From a virus: a stretch of 49,170 nt of DNA. Positions 16,044 through 24,573 of the stretch are shown here, piece by piece. The notes under the pieces are model-generated. The model made no database searches. It was not told the DNA's origin and saw only the letters and a program-made list of their open reading frames with translations. Made by a program: the position numbers and the translations under genes. Position 1 is the stretch's first letter. Each line of letters begins with the position of its first letter. The stretch lies in the IMG/VR virus record IMGVR_UViG_3300027906_000025, positions 1-49,170 of that record; one strand, written 5' to 3'.

Positions 16044-16599
16044 AATGTAGATAACTTCCTATAATATACTTTGGTTGATTGATTGGTTTTTCTCCTGTAT
16101 GTTTATAAGTCCATAAAGGTGGGAACACTAACACTTTACCTGCTTCAGGTTTTACTGATATATCATAATCAGGAAATGTTGTTTCGCCTTTATCGTTATT
16201 GTTTAAATACATAAAAAAAACTAAAAATCTTCTTGCACTATTATAGTCGGTGACATCCACGTGGGTTTTAAATTCGTCTGTTTCTGGTTCATACTTCTTA
16301 AATCTTATCTGTTCAAAGCCAAACTTATCTGGCCATTGTTTTATTCTATCTATATTAACATCTTCTATATACTTTGTCAATACGCCACGAAGCTTTGTAA
16401 AGATTGTCTTTGTATATTCTTGCCAATCTTCGTGCATAGAAACATTTATTTCTGTAAATGATCTATGATTCTCTAATTCTGTTTTTACCCATTGTGATTG
16501 TGAGTCTTCAAACTTATCTATTAAGTGTTGGCATTGGTCTGCCGTCATCACATTATCGTATGTTCTTATATACTTATTTGTTAAATCTGATTGTGCCAT
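16036..16599 (-). CDS. 2OG-Fe(II) oxygenase (prolyl-4-hydroxylase-like)
   Basis: 187 residues. The iron site is HVD (His113, Asp115) with distal His167 in YKHTGEKP; Lys177 lies where the 2-oxoglutarate carboxylate is bound in P4H-type enzymes. ETTFPDYD and AGKVLVFPP are typical strand motifs. Such genes are common in marine T4-like phages between uvsX and gp41. The substrate, protein or nucleic acid, is unknown. It overlaps both neighbours. Confidence 0.85.
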   Translation of the reverse strand: MAQSDLTNKYIRTYDNVMTADQCQHLIDKFEDSQSQWVKTELENHRSFTEINVSMHEDWQEYTKTIFTKLRGVLTKYIEDVNIDRIKQWPDKFGFEQIRFKKYEPETDEFKTHVDVTDYNSARRFLVFFMYLNNNDKGETTFPDYDISVKPEAGKVLVFPPLWTYKHTGEKPINQPKYIIGSYLHYV

Positions 16600-16861
16600 C
16601 TTGTAATTGTTTGTCTACCACTTCAACTAATATATCACCTACGTAATTTCTAAAATCCATACTTGTTGTATCAACATTATTAGGATTCTCTTTTATATCA
16701 TAAGTAAATTTTAAAGGCATTTCACCTTGAGCATTTGCTTCACTAGCAAATTGTACTTTGCCATAGGTGTAAATTATGTCTTTATAATTACCTTCTACAA
16801 TTTTTATACAACTAAAGTCGTCAACATCACGTTGAGCAAAGACGTATCTATTCTGCGCCAT
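16574..16861 (-). CDS. Conserved hypothetical protein downstream of uvsX
   Basis: 95 residues from ATG 16861 ([16 protein letters not shown]). A longer frame exists upstream, but it would run far back into uvsX; the chosen start gives a 14-base overlap. The protein looks beta-rich with a helical C-terminus ([18 protein letters not shown]). It overlaps the oxygenase gene by 26 bases. Function is unknown; T4 has gene 40 at the same place, but I see no clear similarity. Confidence 0.6.
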   Translation of the reverse strand: MAQNRYVFAQRDVDDFSCIKIVEGNYKDIIYTYGKVQFASEANAQGEMPLKFTYDIKENPNNVDTTSMDFRNYVGDILVEVVDKQLQDGTIRFNK

Positions 16862-17867
16862 AGAGGAACTCTCTTTTGGCTGCTTCGTCAATTTTAGCGA
16901 GAACATCTTTAGTATAAAATTTAGTAGGTTCATTATTGATTGTTTTAGCATATTGTTTTGATCCGTCAGGTAATTCTATTCTTGTTGATACAGATTTAAA
17001 GATACCATGTTTTACTGCAAGTTCTAATAGACCATAGTGTTGATCTAAACCTTTGTCGTAAGTTAATCTTACATCAATCATAGCATTTTCTTTTGTTAAT
17101 CTGCTCTTATAATTCTTACAATGTATTACATTACCAATTACTTCTTTACCATCTTTTTCTTTTCTTTTTGATAGATAAACTATATTACTTGCAGCGTATT
17201 TTAATCCAGATCCTCCACCCATTTCTTTTTGTGGGAACATAGAACCAATTACATCATAGGTATGATTAGTCATAATCATTGGCACTTTAGCCTTACCTAA
17301 TTTTAAAGTTAATACTCTAAATGCAGCCTTGACTATTTGTGATCTAGTCATATCTCTTGTTTCTTTACCTTCGGCTGTATCTGTCATTTCTTTTGTAGTA
17401 GATAACATACCTAAACTATCTAATACAAACATAATAGGTTTTCTTTTACCTTCGTCTTGTTCTAAATATTTGTCAATCACTTTTATTGATTGATGTCTAA
17501 ATTCTTGTACTGTGGCAACTGGTACTACAACCATTCTCTTACTATCAATGCCACGACTTTCAACTAAATCTTTTGTTAAAGCACTTTCTGATTCAAAGTA
17601 AATAACACCTGCGTCTTTGTTTTTATCAAGGAAGTGTTTTACAATACCTAACGCAAAAAATGTTTTACCTGTTGCAGCTTCACCTGCGATTGCTGTTATC
17701 TTATTACTTGGTAGTCCACCAAATATACTGCCCGATAATAGGGCGTTTAATGTGTATGATCCTGTATCTATGAAACCATCTACGTCACCTGCCGTCATAC
17801 CGTCAGCAACTAGACTTGCATATTCATTGCCAGTTTCTTTTATAATGTCTTTTAAAAAATCACTCAT
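16848..17867 (-). CDS. uvsX: UvsX, RecA-like recombinase
   Basis: 339 residues. The Walker A is GEAATGKT (62-69). A catalytic Glu lies in [10 protein letters not shown], Walker B is [12 protein letters not shown], and [13 protein letters not shown] is the RecA-type L2 region. UvsX forms filaments on ssDNA for strand exchange and recombination-dependent replication, working with UvsY and UvsW, both present here. AAGGAGAAG precedes the ATG. A sigma-70-type promoter lies at 17912-17940. Confidence 0.93.
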   Translation of the reverse strand: MSDFLKDIIKETGNEYASLVADGMTAGDVDGFIDTGSYTLNALLSGSIFGGLPSNKITAIAGEAATGKTFFALGIVKHFLDKNKDAGVIYFESESALTKDLVESRGIDSKRMVVVPVATVQEFRHQSIKVIDKYLEQDEGKRKPIMFVLDSLGMLSTTKEMTDTAEGKETRDMTRSQIVKAAFRVLTLKLGKAKVPMIMTNHTYDVIGSMFPQKEMGGGSGLKYAASNIVYLSKRKEKDGKEVIGNVIHCKNYKSRLTKENAMIDVRLTYDKGLDQHYGLLELAVKHGIFKSVSTRIELPDGSKQYAKTINNEPTKFYTKDVLAKIDEAAKREFLYGAE

Positions 17868-17968
17868 TCATCTTCTCCTTGATAATTTATACAATAATAT
17901 TTTATACTTAAAGTATAACACATTTTACGTATCTCGTCAAGCTGCTCTCGCTTGAAGTTATATGTCAT
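17864..17968 (-). CDS. Possible 34-residue ORF coupled to uvsX
   Basis: ATG 17968 to TGA 17864-17866, overlapping the uvsX start as ATGA. The product begins [20 protein letters not shown], a plausible amphipathic helix. However, the uvsX promoter lies inside this frame, and no Shine-Dalgarno precedes the ATG. It may be a chance frame. Confidence 0.3.
   Translation of the reverse strand: MTYNFKREQLDEIRKMCYTLSIKYYCINYQGEDE
17912..17940 (-). promoter_or_regulatory. Sigma-70-type promoter of uvsX
   Basis: TTGACG (17935-17940), 17-base spacer, TATACT (17912-17917). A 6-bp inverted repeat TCAAGC/GCTTGA overlaps the -35 box on its upstream side. The leader to uvsX is about 40 bases and includes TATAAATT, close to a late box, and AAGGAG. 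Confidence 0.75.
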
Positions 17969-17981
17969 TGTTTGTTTGTTC

Positions 17982-18269
17982 TTATATATCACTATTTGCA
18001 TTAAATTTTAGTGGTTCTCCCTCCCATTCGAATCGCAATTTATCGTCTTCTGGGATCCAAATTGATGGGGGATGCTCTAAATCGTCTTGTCTTATATCTG
18101 TCCATATCTTATCATACAGATCACCTGTGTCCATAGGTCCTAATTGTGTAAAGACACTACCTTTCATTTTAGAGAGTCTTTGTCTTAATAACTCTCTATT
18201 ATATTGTAGTAGTCTTTGATAATCCCAATACGCTTTCTTATCTTCGTAATCGGTTTTAGATATAGCCAT
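17982..18269 (-). CDS. Small hypothetical protein, predicted leaderless start
   Basis: 95 residues from ATG 18269 (MAISKTDYEDKKAYWDYQ). An ATG six bases earlier (18275) is possible, but the AATAAATA box sits exactly five bases before 18269, the spacing seen at other starts, so I prefer the second Met. The protein is charged, with a helical first half and a Pro/Trp-rich end (HPPSIWIPEDDKLRFEWEG). Function is unknown. It follows the SPASM-like gene. Confidence 0.6.
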   Translation of the reverse strand: MAISKTDYEDKKAYWDYQRLLQYNRELLRQRLSKMKGSVFTQLGPMDTGDLYDKIWTDIRQDDLEHPPSIWIPEDDKLRFEWEGEPLKFNANSDI

Positions 18270-18274
18270 ACTCA

Positions 18275-18282
18275 TATTTATT
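18275..18282 (-). promoter_or_regulatory. Start-adjacent late promoter AATAAATA
   Basis: The box is followed by TGAGT and then ATG 18269. It overlaps the stop codon of the SPASM-like gene. Confidence 0.5.
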
Positions 18283-18586
18283 ATTTGACCTTACAATATC
18301 TTTGACATGGACCTGGAGCTGTGTCAGGATCCTTCCATGTATCTGGTAGTTTTTTAGAAAACAATTCACTATCAACTATTTCTTTCATACTATGGTTGTC
18401 TAAATTATATTTTTCTTTGTTTTCTAAATACTCATCAACCCAAGGATGTGCCCCTTTGATAAAATGGTCATCTTCATCAAGTCTATCAAAGTTCCTTTTT
18501 AAATAACAACATTGAAATACTTGTCCATCTGGATTGACCAAGTATCTATTATTATTCTCACGCCATTTACAAATTATTTTCGCCAT
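18281..18586 (-). CDS. SPASM-like iron-sulfur domain protein, separate from its radical SAM partner
   Basis: 101 residues with five cysteines: Cys6 (IICKWRE), Cys26-Cys27 (DGQVFQCCYLK) and Cys94/Cys98 (PCQRYCKVK). C-x(n)-DGxVxxCC ... CxxxC resembles the SPASM/twitch auxiliary cluster domain normally fused to the C-terminus of radical SAM enzymes. The gene overlaps the end of the radical SAM gene by 20 bases in another frame, as if one enzyme were encoded as two chains. It could also be a sequencing frameshift of a single gene. Confidence 0.65.
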   Translation of the reverse strand: MAKIICKWRENNNRYLVNPDGQVFQCCYLKRNFDRLDEDDHFIKGAHPWVDEYLENKEKYNLDNHSMKEIVDSELFSKKLPDTWKDPDTAPGPCQRYCKVK

Positions 18587-19259
18587 GTGTTGTTTTCTCT
18601 AAAAATTCTTTTTGGCCTTTCTCGTTAGTAAAATGCCATTCCTTTTTACTATCAAATCTATCACTATAATAGTGTTGGTGATTAAGTGAGCCATGTGCTA
18701 GTGCTAAATCTTTTATCTCATCCATATAATCTTCATTGTGTTTAAATATAATACTTTGTGATAAAGGTATTGCTTTAGTCGCTGATAAACTTGTTAAAGC
18801 GTCTAATGATTTTTTAAGTGATGTACTTCTTCTATATTTCGTATGCATTTCTTCATCTATACCATCTACATCTATAACCATTGATAAACGTCTACCACAA
18901 TAAACACCTAGGTCCCAATAAAATTTATCTGTACGAATACTACCATTTGTAGTTATAAGCACTTTTGCTTTACTATAATCCATAATATAATGTACAATGG
19001 GTTGTATATCTTTTGCCATTAAAGGATCACCCCACGTTCCACAAAAACTTACTTCGCTTATATCTTTTAAACAATGTGTTGTAAATCGTTTTTTAAAATC
19101 TTCAAGCGACCATGTCGTTAAAGGTAAAGTCTTAACTGTACCTAAACCATTTACATCTGTTCTTTGGCATTGAGGACATTTTGCATTACACAAGTTCGTT
19201 ATTGCTACATCAACTGTCAAAGCCTTTTGTCTTAATAACCTTGGATTAATTACTAACAT
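18567..19259 (-). CDS. Radical SAM protein
   Basis: 230 residues. CNAKCPQC (Cys24, Cys28, Cys31) is the CxxxCxxC motif that binds the 4Fe-4S cluster. SFCGTWGDPLM is the GGEP-like strand, and KVLITTNGS and VIDVDGID continue the partial TIM barrel. The C-terminus lacks a second cluster; that is supplied by the next gene. SPASM-type partners usually modify peptides or proteins, so a peptide-modifying role is possible. AATAAATA-N5-ATG precedes the gene with no Shine-Dalgarno. Confidence 0.8.
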   Translation of the reverse strand: MLVINPRLLRQKALTVDVAITNLCNAKCPQCQRTDVNGLGTVKTLPLTTWSLEDFKKRFTTHCLKDISEVSFCGTWGDPLMAKDIQPIVHYIMDYSKAKVLITTNGSIRTDKFYWDLGVYCGRRLSMVIDVDGIDEEMHTKYRRSTSLKKSLDALTSLSATKAIPLSQSIIFKHNEDYMDEIKDLALAHGSLNHQHYYSDRFDSKKEWHFTNEKGQKEFLEKTTHGENNL

Positions 19260-19264
19260 AAGAC

Positions 19265-19272
19265 TATTTATT
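19265..19272 (-). promoter_or_regulatory. Start-adjacent late promoter AATAAATA
   Basis: Followed by GTCTT and then ATG 19259, five bases as at the other start-adjacent boxes. No purine-rich ribosome site lies upstream. Confidence 0.55.
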
Positions 19273-19273
19273 T

Positions 19274-20536
19274 TTAAAATAAAGTTGCTCTTCTACTGTA
19301 CCTAAAGTAATCTAGTTTTTCTTTTGAAAAACACCAAACGTTTTCAATGTAAATACGATTCATAAACTCTGCTTTTTCTTCTTCACTTTTAAATAGTTTA
19401 TCTGATTTAGGTCGTTGCATAATTCTCATACCTATTTGACCGACAAAATTATCTTTTAAACTATCAACTAATTCATCACTTGAATAATATCTCTTATTCT
19501 TAATATTAGGATCCATGATATTAACAAACATATGCTTTGATCTTTCTAAACTCTTTTTTGCAACAGGTAAATAAAAATCATCACGCCATTTAGAATACTC
19601 ATCAAATTTAGACCATGATTGATTTTCTTCTTTTTCACCACCCTCGTTATATCTTTCTGTTGAAAAATATGGTGGTGATGTAAAGGCACAATCTATATTG
19701 TCTATCTGATCCCATGGTAGGTCTTCAGCACCACAATTATAGATTGTGACTTTTTTAGGTGTTGAGAGAAAACTATTATATGTTTCTATTTGTTTTAAAT
19801 ATTGTTTGTAAGTATTAGGATTAGGATCACAGCCGATATATTCTGTTGCGTCACTAGCAAAGAAACCTGCAAGTCTATCGCCCCAACCACAACTTGTATC
19901 TAACACTCTTTTAGCATCCGTCATTTGATATATTGTTTTTGCAACATTAGGTTTAAATTGTGTTGCAATATATGTACCTAATCTAAAGGCAGATATATAA
20001 CTCTTATCTGTTAATGAGCCACCTCTTAATTCTTCTTTGCCATCAATCATTACTGGTTTCATACTATTAATACCACGCCATATAGGACCTAGACAACGCC
20101 ATATATCTTTTGCTGTACCATTCTCCCATACATCCATTGGTGCTCTAAAACCAAAACTACCACAATTTAATCTTAAATGTTGATGAAAGTAATTACTCAC
20201 ATCATTATATACTGATGGTGCGTCTATGATACCTAGACCATGGTCTTTAAAATTATATTTGTAATCATCATACTTTTCTTTTATATTCTTTTCAACTTGT
20301 TCTATGGGTTTTACAAACTCCCATACATCTTGTTTCTGTAAAGATTTAAAACATTGACGCATTACATCAGCAGATATTTGTTTTAAAGGAAAGCAAGGTC
20401 TTACTTCAGCAATATATTCTGCTAATAGTTCTCTAAACTTCTCTTTACCTAAATCATTTGTGACCGTTTCAAAGGTCTGTTGATCCATTATAGGCAACTT
20501 ATTTTCATCTGCGTATTTACTTAACTGATTCATCAT
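19274..20536 (-). CDS. SPPY-type SAM-dependent methyltransferase (DNA methylase-like)
   Basis: 420 residues. SAM motif I is VLDTSCGWGDRLAGF (from 211), with YIGCDPNPNTY following, and the catalytic motif is FTSPPYF (285-291). Motif I precedes motif IV. TSPPYF fits amino-methyltransferases acting on adenine N6 or cytosine N4. The N-terminal 200 residues are helical and unassigned. A paralogous gene lies at 33211-34287. No cognate restriction gene is seen, so self-protection or host DNA marking is inference. Confidence 0.75.
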   Translation of the reverse strand: MMNQLSKYADENKLPIMDQQTFETVTNDLGKEKFRELLAEYIAEVRPCFPLKQISADVMRQCFKSLQKQDVWEFVKPIEQVEKNIKEKYDDYKYNFKDHGLGIIDAPSVYNDVSNYFHQHLRLNCGSFGFRAPMDVWENGTAKDIWRCLGPIWRGINSMKPVMIDGKEELRGGSLTDKSYISAFRLGTYIATQFKPNVAKTIYQMTDAKRVLDTSCGWGDRLAGFFASDATEYIGCDPNPNTYKQYLKQIETYNSFLSTPKKVTIYNCGAEDLPWDQIDNIDCAFTSPPYFSTERYNEGGEKEENQSWSKFDEYSKWRDDFYLPVAKKSLERSKHMFVNIMDPNIKNKRYYSSDELVDSLKDNFVGQIGMRIMQRPKSDKLFKSEEEKAEFMNRIYIENVWCFSKEKLDYFRYSRRATLF

Positions 20537-20609
20537 TCCATTTCTTTAATAACCATATTACAAAACCATATATTATTATAACATATATTATCGCTAATGT
20601 CAATTCCAT
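20517..20609 (-). CDS. Possible 30-residue membrane peptide
   Basis: ATG 20609 to TAA 20517. It overlaps the end of the MT-A70 gene and the start of the methyltransferase gene. The product begins MELTLAIIYVIIIYGFVIWL, a transmembrane helix, and ends with a polar tail. A perfect sigma-70 promoter (20575-20603) lies inside the frame, so this may be an AT-rich chance ORF. Confidence 0.3.
   Translation of the reverse strand: MELTLAIIYVIIIYGFVIWLLKKWNDESVK
20575..20603 (-). promoter_or_regulatory. Consensus sigma-70 promoter
   Basis: TTGACA (20598-20603), 17-base spacer, TATAAT (20575-20580): full consensus. It drives the 420-residue methyltransferase, starting within the last bases of the MT-A70 gene. 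Confidence 0.8.
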
Positions 20610-21151
20610 TTGGTTACCTCATTTCCCCATACATCCCAACCAGGAAAACTCTCTCTAGCAAACAATTCTATTCTTGGTAAGTCACCACAAAGGTTAACTA
20701 TATCATTTCTGATTCTATCTGGTTTTCTGCTATGTTCTCGTCTTTCATCTACAACTAATCTATCTACATTACCACTTACTCTTTTTGGTTTTCCTTTTGT
20801 TGCTAATATACAAGTTTCAGTATTTGCTCTTGTCCAATAACCTGGCCCTTTAAAGTAATAGTTTTTAATTCTATCTTTATTAGTCTTCACCCAGGTAAAC
20901 CCTACGGTCTTGTATTGAAATCCCCATTTCTCAACAATAGGTATTTGTTTGTGTAATAATGGATCAGTACACCACATAAACAATACACAATCTTTATCTG
21001 CTAAATCACCAATAGGTAAATTCTCTATGTCTTTCATAGTCATTGTTGGATAATGATTTGCTGGATTAGTCTGTGCCTTATCATTATTCCAATTCTGAAA
21101 ATGCCAAGGTGGGTCAGCGTATATTATGTTATATTTTTTATTAGTATCCAT
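20600..21151 (-). CDS. MT-A70 family adenine methyltransferase
   Basis: 183 residues. DPPW (13-16) in YNIIYADPPWHFQNW is the catalytic motif IV of MT-A70/IME4-like enzymes that methylate adenine N6. DCVLFMWCTDPLLHK, TVGFTWVKTNKD and GYWTRANTETCILATKGKP are family strands. ELFARESFPGWDVWGNE is the conserved end. In phages these act on DNA. This is one of three methyltransferases in the window. It is coupled upstream to a small membrane ORF. Confidence 0.9.
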   Translation of the reverse strand: MDTNKKYNIIYADPPWHFQNWNNDKAQTNPANHYPTMTMKDIENLPIGDLADKDCVLFMWCTDPLLHKQIPIVEKWGFQYKTVGFTWVKTNKDRIKNYYFKGPGYWTRANTETCILATKGKPKRVSGNVDRLVVDERREHSRKPDRIRNDIVNLCGDLPRIELFARESFPGWDVWGNEVTKWN

Positions 21152-21267
21152 ATAGTTAATATTATAATGAAAAACATTTTAGTATCTATTTGAGTCATAG
21201 CAATTCTTTCACCTGCTTTAGCGGCTATCCAAATTGTCAGATATAAAAATAACATTGCCTCCATCAT
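21124..21267 (-). CDS. Small two-helix membrane protein, 47 residues
   Basis: ATG 21267 overlaps the TGA of the acetyltransferase gene (ATGA); TAA lies at 21124-21126 inside the MT-A70 start. The product starts MMEAMLFLYLTIWIAAKAGE and has a second hydrophobic stretch (FFIIILTIWILI). GGAGG occurs just after the first two Met codons, so the fifth codon could be an alternative start. No function is assigned. Confidence 0.5.
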   Translation of the reverse strand: MMEAMLFLYLTIWIAAKAGERIAMTQIDTKMFFIIILTIWILIKNIT

Positions 21268-21734
21268 AATTTGTATTCAAAATTTTGTGTCTCCTCATTA
21301 ATGTGTATTTGTTTTGCACCATTTCTAATATGAAAGTGTGTTGCCATTGGTGTTAAGGGTGATAAGGTTACCAATCTTTCAGACTTATTCTTTTTAATCC
21401 ATTCAGCTAATTTATTAATAATCTCTTTACCTGCACCTCTCTTACGTGACCATACTGTATATGCAACAGCAATATTACCATCTTTAACTCTGGACATATA
21501 ATCCATTTCTCTAACGGTATAAGGTACTTCAGGACAAAATGCAACGCAAACTATTGCTTCAATCTCATCATTATATTTTAATCCAAATATTTTTCTATCG
21601 TGTGTAATTCTAAAACCTAAAGTCAATTCAGGTCTAACAGGATCCTCTGCTACATCTATATCGTCTAGTTCAACTAAATCTGTTCCTTTGACCCATTTAA
21701 AAAAGTCATCTATATTATCTTTAAACTTTTTCAT
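21264..21734 (-). CDS. GNAT-type N-acetyltransferase-like protein
   Basis: 156 residues. The acetyl-CoA loop appears as WSRKRGAGKEIINKLAEWIK (about 96-115), like motif A of GNAT enzymes (RxxGxG/A). Preceding strands include EAIVCVAFCPEVPY and NIAVAYTV. After it, LVTLSPLTPMATHFHIRNGA fits motif B. The substrate is unknown. It overlaps the DNA polymerase gene by 4 bases and is co-transcribed with it. Confidence 0.65.
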   Translation of the reverse strand: MKKFKDNIDDFFKWVKGTDLVELDDIDVAEDPVRPELTLGFRITHDRKIFGLKYNDEIEAIVCVAFCPEVPYTVREMDYMSRVKDGNIAVAYTVWSRKRGAGKEIINKLAEWIKKNKSERLVTLSPLTPMATHFHIRNGAKQIHINEETQNFEYKL

Positions 21735-24232
21735 CCGAAGAAAGCCTCCAATGTTGCCTCACGTTCTAACTTCCACCCTATACTTTCCAATACAAGTCGT
21801 AATGGATCTGTAAATGTTTTAGTAAATTGTGTATCGTAATCTACATATTTGTGTAAATCAAATTCAGTAGGTATCTTTGTTGAGAAAGATATAACGGTAT
21901 CTTTAATTGTATTAGGTTGTTTTATCATTAAAAACTTTATCTTGTCACCATCTTTTATCAATGGATATTTTCTTTGTAATTTATTTTTAAGTAGATAATG
22001 ATTATATATTAAACTGCCTTTTACATGGATTGGTGTGCCTTTCTTATAGATTGAATTAGGATCAATATATTTGTCCAAGTAATTACAACTTCTAGGAAAG
22101 GCAACCTCCTCTGGCGAGAGTGTCTTAAATACTTCTTTGAAATCTGCAACAAACTTTATTAGAGAGTCTTCGCTCTCGTTCATTATAACTCTTATGGCGT
22201 CTTTAATCTTACCACGGCAGACTTCAGGTGTAGAAGACTTAACTGCTTCTACGCCCATAATTTTTAATTTAGGTTTATCAAATCTAATACCTTCTTCATC
22301 AAATACATTCATCATATATCTTTTTTTAGCAACCCATATTGCTTTGTTAGCAATTGATTCTCGTTTCATAATCATTTTTTGTTGATAAGCATTTACATAG
22401 TGAGCAAGGTTTTGAAAACTATCGTCAATTACTTTTTGTATTTTTTCTTCAGCAGCCTTGTTTATAAAATCTGTAATCTGTTGTGGTGATTTATCTTTAC
22501 AAACTTTTTCTACTAACTTATCTAATTTTAAATAAATTGAATCTGTATCAGACGCAACAACATAATTTACATTGGTTGTATTTAAAATCTTGTTCATAAA
22601 TTTATTGACATCTCTTTCAACCCAACGAATAGATAACTGACCACCCATTGTAATCGCCTCTGCTATTTTCACATCAAAATATCTAAAGTATTGATTGCCG
22701 ATTGCACCATAAGCAGAGTTAAGAGCAATCTTTTTTGCCATTTGAATATTATTACATCTACTAATCTCATTCTTATAGATAGGATCTTTTGTTTTTTGAA
22801 ATTCTTTTTTTGCGTCTATCGTTTTCTTTTTAAATACAACACGATCACCATACATCTTTTCCATAAGTTCAGGTAAGAAACCTTGTTTATCTCGTCTATA
22901 CATTGAGCCGTTAGGTGCAACGGTCACATTTTTATCTCTTGTCCATTGTAAATCAAACTTCTCATTTAGATAATTTTCTACACCCATATTCTTTGGTTCA
23001 ACACCGATTAGTGTTTCAGGCGATAAATTATACTGCATAATTAAATGTGGATATAGTGAGTTCAAATCAAACGAAACAATCCAATTATGCATACCTAGTT
23101 GTGGATCTTTTACATATGCACCTTCGTATTGTGTATCCTTATTGTGTTCTTCTCTAGGTGGTATGATAATATTCTTTTTAAGTAAATGATTATAGATGAT
23201 TGTATCCCAAACTCTTACCTGTGAATAGACATCTGTATAATTAACTTTGGCCTCATACGCCATAGTTAAGCATAGTTCAATCAATCTCATTTTATCTTCT
23301 AACTTATCAACTAGTTCAACATCTTGGATATTGTATTCTACAAATTGTTGATAGTCTTTTGTATAGAAGTCTTTAAATGTTTCATATGGATTATCTATTT
23401 TAGTTTCACCTAGTTCTACTTTGGCAATGTAATTTAGTTTATAAGACTCTTGCCTTACATAAGTAAATTTTTTATACAGATCAAAATAATCTAATATAGA
23501 TACGCCTAGTATATTCCAATATTGTTGATTCTTTTGGCCCAATTGTATTCTATCTGCATTGACATAATTCCATGGAGACATTTTATTAATTGTATCGTTA
23601 TCAAATATCATCCTCATTCTATTCATCAAATAAGGTATATCAAAAAACTTAACATTCCATCCAGTCACAATATCAGGATGATTTTTACACCAAAACTTTA
23701 GAAACTCTAGCAACATATGCTTTTCGTTCTGGCATTTTATATAGGTCACATTTGTTTTTTTAGAAATGAAATCACCTGTGCCCCAAGTTAATATCTGTTT
23801 ATTGCTATGATTTTTTACCGTAATACATATAACCGTTTCTTTTGCAGTATCAGGATCGGGAAAGCCGCTCTCACACTCGGTTTCAATATCAAGTGTGAAT
23901 ATCTTAATGTAATCTTTATTCCATCTTATCTCGTCTTTATATTCGTCACCTATGAATTGATAGTTGTATCTATTCATACCAAAGATTTTATACTCTGGTA
24001 TTGTACTATACTCACTATAGAAATGTTTTGCTTTTGATATAGAATTAAACTGCTTAGGTTTTAGTTTAGTACCGTCTAGTGCTTTAAATTTTGATTGTTC
24101 TTTTGTTGGCAGATATAGTTTAGGACTATAATTGATTCTGCTTAAATATGATTCACCATTATTGACACCTCGGATAAGTAATTTACCCTTGTATTCAATA
24201 ACATTCGTATAAAAACTACTCGCCAAATTCAT
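21731..24232 (-). CDS. 43: DNA polymerase, family B (gp43)
   Basis: 833 residues, slightly shorter than T4 gp43. The exonuclease has DIE (115-117), NVKFFDIPYL and YNIQDVELVD. The polymerase has motif A DLNSLYPHLI, motif B KIALNSAYGAIGN and motif C ASDTDSIY, all with the catalytic Asp residues present, so both activities should be intact. The ending LEREATLEAFFG resembles the clamp-binding tail. A consensus promoter puts TATAAT five bases from the ATG with no Shine-Dalgarno. In T4, RegA and gp43 control their own translation; here a leaderless start would change that. Confidence 0.97.
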   Translation of the reverse strand: MNLASSFYTNVIEYKGKLLIRGVNNGESYLSRINYSPKLYLPTKEQSKFKALDGTKLKPKQFNSISKAKHFYSEYSTIPEYKIFGMNRYNYQFIGDEYKDEIRWNKDYIKIFTLDIETECESGFPDPDTAKETVICITVKNHSNKQILTWGTGDFISKKTNVTYIKCQNEKHMLLEFLKFWCKNHPDIVTGWNVKFFDIPYLMNRMRMIFDNDTINKMSPWNYVNADRIQLGQKNQQYWNILGVSILDYFDLYKKFTYVRQESYKLNYIAKVELGETKIDNPYETFKDFYTKDYQQFVEYNIQDVELVDKLEDKMRLIELCLTMAYEAKVNYTDVYSQVRVWDTIIYNHLLKKNIIIPPREEHNKDTQYEGAYVKDPQLGMHNWIVSFDLNSLYPHLIMQYNLSPETLIGVEPKNMGVENYLNEKFDLQWTRDKNVTVAPNGSMYRRDKQGFLPELMEKMYGDRVVFKKKTIDAKKEFQKTKDPIYKNEISRCNNIQMAKKIALNSAYGAIGNQYFRYFDVKIAEAITMGGQLSIRWVERDVNKFMNKILNTTNVNYVVASDTDSIYLKLDKLVEKVCKDKSPQQITDFINKAAEEKIQKVIDDSFQNLAHYVNAYQQKMIMKRESIANKAIWVAKKRYMMNVFDEEGIRFDKPKLKIMGVEAVKSSTPEVCRGKIKDAIRVIMNESEDSLIKFVADFKEVFKTLSPEEVAFPRSCNYLDKYIDPNSIYKKGTPIHVKGSLIYNHYLLKNKLQRKYPLIKDGDKIKFLMIKQPNTIKDTVISFSTKIPTEFDLHKYVDYDTQFTKTFTDPLRLVLESIGWKLEREATLEAFFG

Positions 24233-24237
24233 AATAT

Positions 24238-24266
24238 ATTATAACACGATTGCCGCTTAATGTCAA
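24238..24266 (-). promoter_or_regulatory. Consensus sigma-70 promoter, start-adjacent, for gp43
   Basis: TTGACA (24261-24266), 17-base spacer, TATAAT (24238-24243), then ATATT and ATG 24232. The transcript should begin at or within a base or two of the start codon. The -35 box overlaps the stop of the upstream gene. Confidence 0.8.
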
Positions 24267-24565
24267 GTAATGATTTTTGCTTGAGGTGGCGTGACTAATT
24301 GACCAGTATTTTGTTGGTATGCATTGATCATATTGTCGTCTGGTGTTGTCTCGGTTATAATATTGTTCTTTTTGATTTTGATTGTCTTGTCTTTTGTGTA
24401 TGGTATGTAAGGATGAAACCCTATCTTCATTGGTTTGCCTGGATCACCTTGCATTGGTATCAACACAAATGGTTGTTTTATGCCTTGAGAAGCGTCTGTT
24501 GTAGTTTCTTCGTCAGGCGTTCCTATAATGTCCTCACCTGTTGTGAGTCTGTATAATCTAATCAT
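24263..24565 (-). CDS. Small beta-rich protein, possibly Sm/Hfq-like
   Basis: 100 residues. MIRLYRLTTGEDIIG followed by further strands (KQPFVLIPMQ, KIGFHPYIPYT) recalls the Sm1 pattern of LSm/Hfq proteins (strand, tGexI.G, strand). A second protein with the same opening (KIIRLVSGEEI) is at 42672-43145. The family is known to me only as a conserved protein in marine T4-like phages; RNA binding is inference. AGGAT precedes the ATG. It lies between regA and gp43. Confidence 0.6.
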   Translation of the reverse strand: MIRLYRLTTGEDIIGTPDEETTTDASQGIKQPFVLIPMQGDPGKPMKIGFHPYIPYTKDKTIKIKKNNIITETTPDDNMINAYQQNTGQLVTPPQAKIIT

Positions 24566-24573
24566 AATATATC

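Noticed and set aside
16848-16951. Longer N-terminus for the gene after uvsX (starting at 16951)
   Set aside because: It would add 30 hydrophobic/basic residues read from inside uvsX; the MAQNRYVF start gives a normal 14-base overlap.
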